From NCBI RefSeq assembly GCF_011044495.1, contig NZ_CP049143.1, positions 2,542,001-2,606,000 of the forward strand: 64,000 nucleotides of DNA. Reading direction: 5' to 3'. Below are positions 26,611 through 36,287 of the stretch, in pieces. This DNA comes from Roseimicrobium sp. ORNL1. GTDB lineage: Bacteria > Verrucomicrobiota > Verrucomicrobiia > Verrucomicrobiales > Verrucomicrobiaceae. The translations under genes were made by a program, and so were the position numbers. The first letter of the stretch is position 1, and each line of letters begins with the position of its first letter. The notes under the pieces are model-generated. The model ran no database searches. It was not told the origin of the DNA and worked only from the letters and a program-made list of their open reading frames with translations.

Positions 26611-28607
26611 ATTCCAAGCATGTATTTGAGTGTTCTAGGCCCGAACTTTCTATAAGCAATCAGAGCGTCTTCAATCGCACGATCAATTTCAAAATCAGTA
26701 AACCGGTAGTCATATTTGGCAATCTGATCAAAGACGTACATCTCTCGATCGAATGTGCGCATTTTACGGTAGCCTGCCAGGCCCAATTCAGCCCGTTGTC
26801 TAGCATGGCAGAGTTCGTGGAAGTAGTCAAGGTAAGTGGCATCCGAACCCAAGTGCATTTGGCAGGTTTCAGGATTGAATCCAGCGCGCGCTTCCTGGCT
26901 TTCAAGATAGGCGTCAGAGTTTCTCACCAACGTCCACTTGCTCTCTCCAGCAGGCGTAAGGTCGGCCATTCTCTTTTCGATTGCATCGAGCATGCCTTCC
27001 GTGAGCAGGATTCCTTCATGCCTGCCTGTGCCTCGGAAAGGTGCAGTATCGATCTCCCCTGAAACCCGCGAGTTTCTTGCTGCCTTCAGCTTGTCTACCA
27101 GCTGGTTCAATTCTTCAGCCGAAGTGGGAGCAACAAAGGCAGCGCCGGGACTTCTAAGAGTTGTGCCGGGGTCTTCTGGGAGCAACGACATCGATTGACT
27201 TCCAGCCTCTTCAGTAGTAGTATCCTCTTGCGCTCCTGGTTGAGGTGTCTGTACCGCTTGAGACTGGGGCTGTCTCGGAATCCCGATAGCACCGGGACCC
27301 CCTTGAGGGGCTAGGCCGGCACCCGGTCGGATTCGTTCGACCAATGCGCCCCTGAATTGACGCTTGCTCAGTTCGGGGGCGTACTGCGTTACGAGAGCAT
27401 ATTGATCTTTGATAGCGCCGTCCTCGACAACGACCATGTGAGTTCCCTCCGCATAGCTGCGGAAGTAGAAGGTCTCAGGCCCATTGGTGACTCGCACTTG
27501 CGCATGTGAGATGGTTTTCTCGACCGCCCCAACCCAATCCAGTTTTTCGGGGCGCAGTGTACGATTTTCCTGAGCTTTGTCTACATTCTCACCAATCAAG
27601 TGTGCGGCTCGATTCTCCAGTGGGTCACCAAACGCTCCTCGTCTTTGGGGATGGGCTATGGTGACTTTTGCCCCCCACGGGTCTTCGACCTTGGGTGCCT
27701 TTCCTAACCACGCAGCAACGTTCCGCACCACCGTCTCCCAAGTGCCGCGCCTTTCGGCAAACACAGGGCGACTGTCTTTGAGCTTCGGCAGGAACTTCTT
27801 TGCAGAATCCCACGTGTGCCCCGTCTTCACCTCCTCCCACGACCCCGGCTTGTCCTGCCTCATCTTCGGCACCATGCCGAATGTCGCCAGATCGATCTCC
27901 CCACGGCTTGCTGCCTCCTCCGTTATCGATTCGGAACGACTCGTATCATCGATAGCCGCACTTTCATTACCATTGCCTCTTCCATCCGTCCCCATCAAAT
28001 CATCCAGGAACCCCTCATAGTCCGCCCCCAGCCGTCCCTCCGCTCGCGCCCTGTTCAGTGCCCGTGCCCGTGAAAACACCTGCCCAAACAGCGCACGCCA
28101 CGCCCGCAGGAACTGCCCAAACTGCACCACCTCACTTCGCTCCTTCACTCCCGCCGCTTGCCGCAACGCCGCGTTCAGCCCTTCGGTCACCAGACCCGCC
28201 GGCAGCTTCGTCCCATCCTTGCGACGCCCCAGCACATCCGCCGTCACAATCGCACTGATGGCCTCCGTCAGCGACCGCGGTGCCTTATCCGCAGACCCCA
28301 GCACCACCTCATCCGCATCCGCCAGGAACTTCTGCCCCGTCGCCTTCTCCGCCAGCCGCACCCACGCCAGCCCCTGCTCGCGTGTATAGCGACCGTTATC
28401 CAGCCCGGACTTCCACCGGCCCTCAATCGGTTCCTCCACCGCCGTGAGCACATTGCCCCCGCGGAAGATGGTCGAGACCATCGTGCGCACGTTGTTGCGC
28501 CGCTCCGCACGATTGCTTCCCAACACATGCCACGTCGCCGCCAGCGACTCCTCCCGCGTCATTCCACGCAGTTGCCCCGCCACCACCGCCGCGTCCGCCG
28601 CCTGCAC
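26607..28607 (-). CDS. Orphan cassette 2: polyvalent module ending in a zincin metallopeptidase toxin
   Basis: A 666-residue frame opening at the shared boundary (GTG, MQAADAAVVAGQ). It contains the homology block (1-~215), the GMVPKMRQDKPGSWEEV block (~228-310), a BECR-nuclease-like region (YFRSYAEGTHMVVVEDGAI, near 375-400), a Pro/Gln-rich linker, and a unique C-terminal ~190 residues. That end has HELCHARQ (597-604) and a VFDQIAKYDYRFTDFEIDRAI segment, matching metallopeptidase toxin 4-type polymorphic-toxin domains. The frame has no good upstream start or ribosome site, so it may be a silent donor for the full-length gene; it is otherwise intact. The coupled downstream gene is the likely immunity. 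Confidence 0.82.
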   Translation of the reverse strand: MQAADAAVVAGQLRGMTREESLAATWHVLGSNRAERRNNVRTMVSTIFRGGNVLTAVEEPIEGRWKSGLDNGRYTREQGLAWVRLAEKATGQKFLADADEVVLGSADKAPRSLTEAISAIVTADVLGRRKDGTKLPAGLVTEGLNAALRQAAGVKERSEVVQFGQFLRAWRALFGQVFSRARALNRARAEGRLGADYEGFLDDLMGTDGRGNGNESAAIDDTSRSESITEEAASRGEIDLATFGMVPKMRQDKPGSWEEVKTGHTWDSAKKFLPKLKDSRPVFAERRGTWETVVRNVAAWLGKAPKVEDPWGAKVTIAHPQRRGAFGDPLENRAAHLIGENVDKAQENRTLRPEKLDWVGAVEKTISHAQVRVTNGPETFYFRSYAEGTHMVVVEDGAIKDQYALVTQYAPELSKRQFRGALVERIRPGAGLAPQGGPGAIGIPRQPQSQAVQTPQPGAQEDTTTEEAGSQSMSLLPEDPGTTLRSPGAAFVAPTSAEELNQLVDKLKAARNSRVSGEIDTAPFRGTGRHEGILLTEGMLDAIEKRMADLTPAGESKWTLVRNSDAYLESQEARAGFNPETCQMHLGSDATYLDYFHELCHARQRAELGLAGYRKMRTFDREMYVFDQIAKYDYRFTDFEIDRAIEDALIAYRKFGPRTLKYMLGI

Positions 28608-28630
28608 AGCAGACCTGCTATGTCTATATC

Positions 28631-28719
28631 AGCGGAGTAGGGGAGCACCCATCTGGATAGCCCGGAGGGCCTTCGAATACCATCCCAGCTCACGCTCCAT
28701 CTGCACGGGCCTGACGTTG
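28631..28719 (+). repeat. Cassette spacer repeat, family D
   Basis: Reads agcggagtaggggagcaccc, ggatagcccggagggcc, ccagctcacgctccatctg and cacgggcctgacgtt. It lies between the stop of the full-length polyvalent gene and the start of the first orphan cassette, at the equivalent place to the other spacers. Confidence 0.9.
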
Positions 28720-28739
28720 GACCTGCGGGAGCACATCTG

Positions 28740-31700
28740 CTATCGCCCCTCAAAATTATTCTTTTCTTGCTCCAGAACGTCCTTTCCTGGATTCAAAACT
28801 TGAAGGTCGATGGGCACCAGAACGTTGTCTGACGTCAGAATGAAGTTCCTCGGATGCGCATCCGTGATCTTCGCGCCCGTCTTGTGATGTGTCCATGTAT
28901 TGGGCCCGGTCGGTTCAAAACCTTGCTGCTCAAACCAAGCCGCAACATCTCCAACTTCGGGTGAACGTCCGGCAATGAAGGGCTGGGAAATGACCACAGC
29001 CGGCCCCGAGGTGGTCTCTACGATACCCTCAATGCGGATATCATCATGGAACAACTGATTGCTCCATTTGATGTTCCTGAGATAATCGGCTAGCTTTCCT
29101 CGTGCACCAAAGTTTGGAGGTCGCGTGATCTTCATCACTCGGCCAGCTTCGCGTACACCAAAAACCTGGTGCTCGGCTCCACCCTCAAACTCCTTGAAGG
29201 ATGGAGTCAGCCTTGCGAATCCTGCTGGCTCGATGAGCCATCCGTCTTCTCTGGCCCACGATACCACGGATTGGGACTCGGCACGGAGCCGTTCTCCCGC
29301 ATCTGCTTGTGCATTTGCTCGATCGTCATCTTCTGCGCGCGCAAGGAGTGCTCCAAGCGCAGCTTGCGCATCTCTTCGGCGTTCAGTACCTTGACCATGC
29401 TGTTGAACATAAGGGATTGGAATGTTGGAGTCAATGTTTGTTCCACCGCCAGTCGGCTGGCTTTCTAAGTCCTGTGGTGCTCGAGTTTTGCCCGATTCTT
29501 CAGGCGAGCTTGGTAGCATCGAGAACGTCGCAGTTTCATCCATCAGCTCTGCATTGACTTTCAAAGCTTCACGGAGTACCTTCTCTCGCACCTGCTGAAT
29601 GCCGTGTAGCTCTGCTCCTTCATTGGAGCCGTGCCGCGATACGCCCTCGGGGCCGTCAGCAGGTGTGTTTGTGTCCGGAACGGGAAGAATCACCTCGAGG
29701 ACCTGTCCGTCGTACACCCACCTGCCGTTGGCATCTTCATGTACAGTCAGCCGGACCATTGTCTCCTGACCATCGAACCGGACAGGCAACGCAAGTTTGT
29801 GGAACAACTGTAGTCCAGGGACGCTGTTCTTTCGAGAGTCCGGCTTTTCAGAGCGAACGTAGATGGCGCGTTGAAATAGCTCGCGTAAGTGACCCATAAG
29901 TGACGCTTTGCGAGGGTCCGCTGCATATCGGTTCCAGTGCTCCAATCCGCTCTTGCTCACGTGGATCTCGCGCCCTCTTTCGGCATTGACGATGGGGCCT
30001 TTCTCTCGCGCATCCTGTAGCGCAGCCTTCATCCTATCTCGCCGCTCGCGCGGCGCGATACCCCGCCAATTGGCTACATCCGGTACATCCAAGGTTGGTG
30101 CTGCCACAGCCTTGGCAATACGAATCTCCTGAGACTCGTTTGGGACAATGCTATAGGACTCCACGTCATCTAGCCCCGTGCCAGTTTTTGTGGGGGAAGG
30201 CACTGGTTGACTTTCCCTTGCACTAGTGGTAGTATCACCATGCGCTTCTGGTCGAGGTGTCTGTACCGCTTGAGACTGGGGCTGCGTCGGAATCCCGACA
30301 GAACCGGGACCCCCTTGAGGGGCAAGGCCGGGAACAGGTCGGACTTGTTCGACCAATGCGCCCCTGAATTGACGTTTGCTCAGTTCGGGGGCGTACTGCG
30401 TTACCAACGAATACTGGTCTTTAATGGCACCGTCTTCGACGATGACCATGTGAGTTCCCTCCGCATAGCTACGGAAGTAGAAGGTCTCAGGCCCATTAGT
30501 GACTCGTACTTGAGCATCCGAGATGGTTTTCTCCACAGCGCCGATCCAGTCGAGCTTGTCGGGATCCAAAGTGCGATTCTCTTCGTTCTTATTAAGATTC
30601 TCGCCAATAAGATGTGCAGCTCTATTATCCAGCGGATTTCTAAAGCCGCCACGCTTCTGGGGATTGGCCGTTGCAACCATTGCACCCCATGGGTCTTTGA
30701 TAGTCGGGGTCTTTCCCAGCCACGTCGCCACCTTCTGCACCAGAACCTCCCAAGTACCGCGCTTCTCAGGAAATGCCGGTCGGCTGTCTTTGAGCTTCGG
30801 CAGAAACTTCTTCGCAGAATCCCATGTATGCCCCGTCTTCACCTCCTCCCAAGACCCCGGCTTGTCCTGCCTCATCTTCGGCACCATGCCGAATGTCGCG
30901 AGATCGATCTCTCCACGGCTTGCCGGTTCCGTTATCGTATCATTCTCTAGCTGAGAAGCGCTCTCGCCGTGTTGACTTCCATCAGCTTCATGGAATACTT
31001 CCTTCAAGCCTTCGATAGCAGGGCCGTGCTGGGTAGAAGTGCCGTCAAAGGCGCCATCGCCCTGAGCAAGCCAGGCTTCGAAGGCCCCTTTGTTTTTGTG
31101 CGTGATCAACCCAAGCGATTCCGCTTCTCGAATCTCCGCCAGTAGTTCGCCGGGTTCCTTGCCGAACAGTGTCTTTGCCTCCAAGACGTGCTGTCCTTCA
31201 CGTTCATGCACCGTGAAATACGCCGTCAGCGGACCTTGTGACGTCGCAAGACTGGTCACGATGGAGTGCGCCTTGCGGTCCCCGGGACTCACATACACAA
31301 GCATTGGATTGTCCATCGCTCCGGGGAACTTCTTCAGTACCTCTTCCGTGAGCTCAGAGTGCTTGCCGCGCTTCTTGCGCACCTTGCTCAAGCGAATCCA
31401 CATGGGCAGGTCCGGTACCCCGGCCTTCCGCAGCACCTCGCCCGGACGCCCCATATCCAAAATCGCATTGGCCGGAAGTCGCCCTTTGACCGCCGCTTCG
31501 ACGTTCTCCGCAAAAGGCACCGGAGCCACACCAAAGGTCACCCCGTTCTCCTCCCATAGCGTTTCCCCGGGATTGAGGGTGAGGGGAGTGGTCTTCCCAT
31601 CGGAGAGCTCCGTTATCGATTCGGAACGACTCGTGCCATCGATAGCGGCATCCTGGTTGCTATTACCACTCCCATCCACCCCCATCAAATCATTCAGGAA

Positions 31701-34502
31701 CCCCTCATAGTCCTCACCCAACCGTCCCTCCGCTCGCGCCTTGTTCAGCGCCCGTGCCCGTGAAAACACCTGCCCAAACAACGCCCGCCACGCCCGCAGG
31801 AACTGCCCAAACTGCACCACCTCACCGCGCTCCTTCACTCCCGCCGCTTGCCGCACCGCCGCGTTCAGCCCTTCGGTCACCAGACCCGCCGGCAGCCGCG
31901 TCCCATCCTTGCGACGCCCCAGCACATCCGCCGTCACAATCGCACTGATGGCCTCCGTCAGCGACCGCGGTGCCTTGTCCGCAGATCCCAGCACCTCCGC
32001 ATCCGCCGCACTCAGGAACTTCTGCCCGGTCGCCTTCTCTGCCAGCCGCACCCACAGCAGCCCTTGCTCCCGTGTATAGCGACCGTTATCCAGCCCGGAC
32101 TTCCACCGGCCCTCAATCGGTTCCTCCACCGCCGTGAGCACATTGCCCCCGCGGAAGATGGTCGAGACCATCGTGCGCACATTATTACGTCGCTCCGCAC
32201 GATTGCTTCCCAACACATGCCACGTCGCAGCCAGCGACTCCTCCCGCGTCATCCCGCGCAGCTGCCCTGCCACCACCGCAGCGTCCGCCGCTTGTTCCTC
32301 GGACACCACGTGCTCCGCCACGTCATCCTCCAATGACCTGCTCTCACCCGGCGCCACAGCGAAAGCCTCCGGCGTCCCCGCTCGCTTCTGGTCCATGAAC
32401 ACCTCGCCCATGCGGGCCACCGAGTCCACCACCTGCATCTCCACATCCGTGAGGTGCTGCTCCGCATACTGCCGCGCCTCTCCCCAGGTCTCCGCGCGGA
32501 CTGCCGTTCCATTCTTGAGTGATACAATGTATCCGTTTCCATCATTCGCGATCTTCGGCACCATCCCCAGCCGCTGCCCATCACTCTGCGCCTGCTGTGC
32601 CTCACCCAATCGTGCTCGATACCGCTCCTCAAACTCCGCTGCCACCTCTCGCGATGCCCTGCCGCGCGCTTCCTGCAGCGCCGCCTGCGCCGCCTCCAGC
32701 TTGCCTTCCATCGCCAGGCCAATGATCTTGATGCGGTCCGCCTCCACGTACCCCGCCGCACCCAGCGAAATATTGTCCGCGAGAATGGCCCGCGCCATGG
32801 CCACGTCCCTGACTGAAGCCGCACCCAGACCCAGAAGCGTCAATGGCAGCAGACCCACGGCCACATCGCCGCGCGTGTTCAAGTAGCGTTCCTTCTCCCG
32901 CTCCACATCTACTCCAGGAAGATCCTTCTTGATCGCCGCAAAGAGCGCGTGCGTTGCAGGAAGTGTTACATCCTGCACCCCTTCCTGCACATTCTGGTAA
33001 ACGTAGTTGCCACCCACCTTCAGCAGCGCCATCCCAATCATCTCCCGCTTCAGCCCTCCTTGAACCAACTGACGCAGCGAGGGCATCGTATTCAGCACCT
33101 TCAGTCCCACCATGTCGGGGACCATCTCCAGCACCCCTGAGGTCAGCGCGATTCGGCGCGCATACGGGATGGGCATGTCAGGATATTCCAGCCTGAGCTG
33201 CTCATAGTTGTTCGCAGTGTAGTGCTGGACAATGACCGGGGCCGCCGCACCTCGCGTCAACCCCATCACGCCCAAGATGCCCATCGATACCCCAAACGTC
33301 GACGCCGTGACCGAGTCATTCGGCGAGGCCATATGCGCCATCTGCCGCACCTGGCGCGCCACATTCACCTTCTCCCGCTCCCGCTCCTTGTATTGTCTCA
33401 CCAGCGCAGACTCATCAGCGTCGAGCCTCTTCTCAACACCACCAATGATGGGTATGTGGCCCACTGCTGCCGTTCCCATCGACATCCTCGCCGCGAAGAC
33501 CTGAGCCCTGTTTCTGCTCTCCTGCTCCTTGAAAAACTTCGCGGCATCCTCCCGATTTGTGATCTTCGGTACCGTGGTCGTCACCGGAGTGAGCATGTCG
33601 TCCGGCACACTCTCGATGCCTTCCTCTTGGAAGCTCGTATCACCAGTGACAAACCTCTCCAGGGCCGACCCGGCTTGCAGCCACCATCCCCTTTTTCCCT
33701 TCTCCTGCTCACCGCGCACCTTCGCGCTGTGCAGCGCTGCCAGCGTCACCAGCGTGCGATTTCGCTGTGGCAGATCCGCCAGCTTCTCAATCCAGGCCCT
33801 CGTATCCGCGTCATTAAACGGCTCCGCGGCAGACGCCAGCTTCTGAATCTCCGCGCGATGTGGCGCCAGCGCCTCCTTCGTCGTCAGGTAGGCATCGATG
33901 AAAGTCTTCCGGGAGTCCTCAGAGTAGCCCGGCTTCGCCTTGTTCTGCGACTCCCAGGCACTCAGTTCATCCAGCCCAATGCCCTTCCCTCTGCCCTCAA
34001 TCGCAGCCGTTGTCCCGCCCTTGGCTGCATCATCCAGGGATTGAAGCGTTGCCTGGATGTGCAAATACACCTCATCATCCGTCGCCGTATCCCGGCCCAT
34101 CCTCGTGTATACATAGTTCGCCTTGTATAGCGGATATTCCAGATTCACCTCGTCCGTCGTTTTCCCATCAGCATGGGCAAAGAACGCGACGTTGAACATC
34201 TGCCGCTTCTCCGACTCCGCATGGGGCGAATAGCGCGTCAGCCTGTCCAGTTCCTCAGCCTCCTCAGGATCGAGTTCCGGCTTTTCTTTGAAGTAGCCTC
34301 GCACCCGGTTGTAGTCCGCCGCCTGTTGTTGCGCCAGCGCGGAGTAGGGTTCGCGCCCCTCGCGGCGCACCCGCTCGTGGTACTCCGCCATCGTTTGTTC
34401 TGCCGTCACAATCTGGTCGGCAGGGATTTTTCCGTTCTCCAGACTCTGGCGTAGAGTGTCCGCCGCCAGATCTAGTTCCTCAGATTCCGTGATGGTGGGC
34501 AT
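28740..34502 (-). CDS. Giant polyvalent internal virion protein (gp16 position) with swappable C-terminus
   Basis: 1920 residues. Residues 1-~460 are helical and charged; hydrophobic segments follow near 410-450 and 580-600. The homology block begins near 732 (EEQAADAAVVAGQLRG) and is repeated in three downstream cassettes. A MuF C-terminal-like domain lies at ~980-1137 (LDMGRPGEVLRKAGVPDLPM), then the GMVPKMRQ block, a BECR-nuclease-like region (~1285-1390), an LPD3-like domain (~1507-1617, EIHVSKSGLEHWNRY) and a kinase-like polyvalent domain at the end (~1760-1907; GRVMKITRPP, ITDAHPRNFILT, VPIDLQVLNP). In T7-like phages this gene position encodes the large injected protein gp16, so these domains probably enter the host with the DNA. 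Exact roles are inferred; gene order and domains are seen. Confidence 0.8.
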   Translation of the reverse strand: MPTITESEELDLAADTLRQSLENGKIPADQIVTAEQTMAEYHERVRREGREPYSALAQQQAADYNRVRGYFKEKPELDPEEAEELDRLTRYSPHAESEKRQMFNVAFFAHADGKTTDEVNLEYPLYKANYVYTRMGRDTATDDEVYLHIQATLQSLDDAAKGGTTAAIEGRGKGIGLDELSAWESQNKAKPGYSEDSRKTFIDAYLTTKEALAPHRAEIQKLASAAEPFNDADTRAWIEKLADLPQRNRTLVTLAALHSAKVRGEQEKGKRGWWLQAGSALERFVTGDTSFQEEGIESVPDDMLTPVTTTVPKITNREDAAKFFKEQESRNRAQVFAARMSMGTAAVGHIPIIGGVEKRLDADESALVRQYKEREREKVNVARQVRQMAHMASPNDSVTASTFGVSMGILGVMGLTRGAAAPVIVQHYTANNYEQLRLEYPDMPIPYARRIALTSGVLEMVPDMVGLKVLNTMPSLRQLVQGGLKREMIGMALLKVGGNYVYQNVQEGVQDVTLPATHALFAAIKKDLPGVDVEREKERYLNTRGDVAVGLLPLTLLGLGAASVRDVAMARAILADNISLGAAGYVEADRIKIIGLAMEGKLEAAQAALQEARGRASREVAAEFEERYRARLGEAQQAQSDGQRLGMVPKIANDGNGYIVSLKNGTAVRAETWGEARQYAEQHLTDVEMQVVDSVARMGEVFMDQKRAGTPEAFAVAPGESRSLEDDVAEHVVSEEQAADAAVVAGQLRGMTREESLAATWHVLGSNRAERRNNVRTMVSTIFRGGNVLTAVEEPIEGRWKSGLDNGRYTREQGLLWVRLAEKATGQKFLSAADAEVLGSADKAPRSLTEAISAIVTADVLGRRKDGTRLPAGLVTEGLNAAVRQAAGVKERGEVVQFGQFLRAWRALFGQVFSRARALNKARAEGRLGEDYEGFLNDLMGVDGSGNSNQDAAIDGTSRSESITELSDGKTTPLTLNPGETLWEENGVTFGVAPVPFAENVEAAVKGRLPANAILDMGRPGEVLRKAGVPDLPMWIRLSKVRKKRGKHSELTEEVLKKFPGAMDNPMLVYVSPGDRKAHSIVTSLATSQGPLTAYFTVHEREGQHVLEAKTLFGKEPGELLAEIREAESLGLITHKNKGAFEAWLAQGDGAFDGTSTQHGPAIEGLKEVFHEADGSQHGESASQLENDTITEPASRGEIDLATFGMVPKMRQDKPGSWEEVKTGHTWDSAKKFLPKLKDSRPAFPEKRGTWEVLVQKVATWLGKTPTIKDPWGAMVATANPQKRGGFRNPLDNRAAHLIGENLNKNEENRTLDPDKLDWIGAVEKTISDAQVRVTNGPETFYFRSYAEGTHMVIVEDGAIKDQYSLVTQYAPELSKRQFRGALVEQVRPVPGLAPQGGPGSVGIPTQPQSQAVQTPRPEAHGDTTTSARESQPVPSPTKTGTGLDDVESYSIVPNESQEIRIAKAVAAPTLDVPDVANWRGIAPRERRDRMKAALQDAREKGPIVNAERGREIHVSKSGLEHWNRYAADPRKASLMGHLRELFQRAIYVRSEKPDSRKNSVPGLQLFHKLALPVRFDGQETMVRLTVHEDANGRWVYDGQVLEVILPVPDTNTPADGPEGVSRHGSNEGAELHGIQQVREKVLREALKVNAELMDETATFSMLPSSPEESGKTRAPQDLESQPTGGGTNIDSNIPIPYVQQHGQGTERRRDAQAALGALLARAEDDDRANAQADAGERLRAESQSVVSWAREDGWLIEPAGFARLTPSFKEFEGGAEHQVFGVREAGRVMKITRPPNFGARGKLADYLRNIKWSNQLFHDDIRIEGIVETTSGPAVVISQPFIAGRSPEVGDVAAWFEQQGFEPTGPNTWTHHKTGAKITDAHPRNFILTSDNVLVPIDLQVLNPGKDVLEQEKNNFEGR

Positions 34503-34505
34503 GGT

Positions 34506-36272
34506 CTATTGCTTGAGCTTTGCTTTCAAATCTTGAATAGGACTGGGTGGCCGTACGATGGCTGCCCCATCTGGTCCCAGGGTTGCCCGTCTGCCCTCCC
34601 GCCGCCGGTGTTGCGCCGGGGACTCCAGCGCTCTCGCTCCTGCTCCCCGCCGGTCTAGCGAAGTATGATCCGTCAGCCACTCAACCACCTGCTTGGGAGA
34701 GGCATTGGGATAGGCCTGGAGAAAGCCGTCCATGGCTTGCTCCAGTTCCATCGCCCGCATCGCACTCGCATTGCGCGTTTCCGGATTCACAAACTCCTCG
34801 CCTCGTAGCGACTTCTCGAACAATTCGCGTGTGAAAGGAGTGAGTTTCGCCATGGCCTCGGGCGAGGCGTCTTTCCCGAAAGTCCCCTTCAGGGAAAGAA
34901 AAGAGCGCCACCTTTCCTGCGGACCTTTGATGGCACGCAACCTATCCGTTGCAAAGCCAAGACCAAAGACCTCCAGCTTCTCCTTGTCCGCGAGCGCATC
35001 AAAAAGATACTTCGGTCCCCGATATCGAATTGGCTCACCATTCGAATCCCGCAGCGCTTCCTGATCGTGCCAGGTGCGAATCAGTGTGCGCCCCTCCTGC
35101 GCAGCCAGCGACTCCGGCTTCCCACTATTGATTCGCGTCGCCAGCGCCTTGTCCAACTCCAGCTGCATCTCTCGTGGATACTGCGCGTGCTGAAGTCGAA
35201 ACCACACCTGCTGCAGCCTCGCACCAGGTGCCGTGGGGTCATGTGATCCTATCGCCTTCTTCAGACGGAATACTTCCGCCATGTCTGGTGGGCCGCCTTG
35301 CATCACCCGCTGCATCAGTGTCGACAGCGTGGCATCGCGCATTCCCTGCGGGACATGCGTCTGTATCCACTTCTCCCGGTCCGCATCAGTTGCCACCGCA
35401 TTCGTCCGCACCGCATCACGTAGATTCTCGAGCAGCGCCTTCTGATTCCAATAGACCGATTCCTGTGCGTCGGTCTTCACCTCCGTCCATGTCGCGTCAT
35501 TCAATCCTACAAACGCCGCCGGTAAATTCTTTGCCTTCGGATCCTGCGCATACTTCAGCACCACCTCCGGTTGCGTCTCCACCATTGCCGTCCGCTGATT
35601 CGCATAGATGTCTTGCACGGCACGTCGCGTATTCTCATCCGACTGTTGCGGAGTTTCCAACTTCAGCGCCACCGCTTGGTTGCCTGCATCCGCCACCCCT
35701 TGAATACTCCTCTGCTGCACCGCACGGCCTCGCGCCTGCTGCACCGCCGCCCCCGCCCGCGAAAACTGCACCTTCGCCGCATCAATCCCCGCCTGGATAA
35801 GCCCCCGCTCGCCAAACTGGTTCACATCCCGGTCCACCTGGCTCCGTACCACGGGCGCATAGCGCTTCTCAGAAAAATACTTCTGCGTCGCCGTCACCCG
35901 TCGCTGCCACTCCGCCTGCCATCCATCCGAATCCGGATTCTCCAGCCGCCACTGCTCGAAGCGCAGCGTCTCATTCTGCATGTGGTCCCGCGCCTCTTCC
36001 AGGTCCGCATAGTTCCGCGCCTTCGCACTCTGCTCCGCCAGTTCCGTCATCGCGCCACCCAGGGTGCTCATCGCCTTGCCCCACGCCTCCCCCGCGATCA
36101 CGTCACCCTTCCCCCAGTTATCCGGCAGCTCCGGCTGCTCATACGCCTGCGCTGCCGCTTGCGCCAGGCCCGCATAGTCCGCCTGATATCTCGCCTCTGG
36201 CACCAGAGCTTTCGCCGCCGCCTCCGGCGCCCCCGGCATCTGCCCATCGTTATACAAAGGAATCGTCGCCAT
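34506..36272 (-). CDS. Internal virion protein (gp15-like position)
   Basis: A 588-residue, mostly helical protein, Ala/Gln/Arg-rich, without membrane segment. It ends 3 bp before the start of the 1920-residue gene, so they are co-translated. In T7-like phages the order gp14-gp15-gp16 encodes the internal core proteins ejected into the host; this gene holds the gp15 position and is of similar kind (about 750 in T7). Sequence similarity to gp15 is not obvious to me, so the assignment rests on order and composition (for example ATWTEVKTDAQESVYWNQKA, typical of long helical core proteins). Confidence 0.65.
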   Translation of the reverse strand: MATIPLYNDGQMPGAPEAAAKALVPEARYQADYAGLAQAAAQAYEQPELPDNWGKGDVIAGEAWGKAMSTLGGAMTELAEQSAKARNYADLEEARDHMQNETLRFEQWRLENPDSDGWQAEWQRRVTATQKYFSEKRYAPVVRSQVDRDVNQFGERGLIQAGIDAAKVQFSRAGAAVQQARGRAVQQRSIQGVADAGNQAVALKLETPQQSDENTRRAVQDIYANQRTAMVETQPEVVLKYAQDPKAKNLPAAFVGLNDATWTEVKTDAQESVYWNQKALLENLRDAVRTNAVATDADREKWIQTHVPQGMRDATLSTLMQRVMQGGPPDMAEVFRLKKAIGSHDPTAPGARLQQVWFRLQHAQYPREMQLELDKALATRINSGKPESLAAQEGRTLIRTWHDQEALRDSNGEPIRYRGPKYLFDALADKEKLEVFGLGFATDRLRAIKGPQERWRSFLSLKGTFGKDASPEAMAKLTPFTRELFEKSLRGEEFVNPETRNASAMRAMELEQAMDGFLQAYPNASPKQVVEWLTDHTSLDRRGAGARALESPAQHRRREGRRATLGPDGAAIVRPPSPIQDLKAKLKQ

Positions 36273-36287
36273 AACCGATATGCAAGC

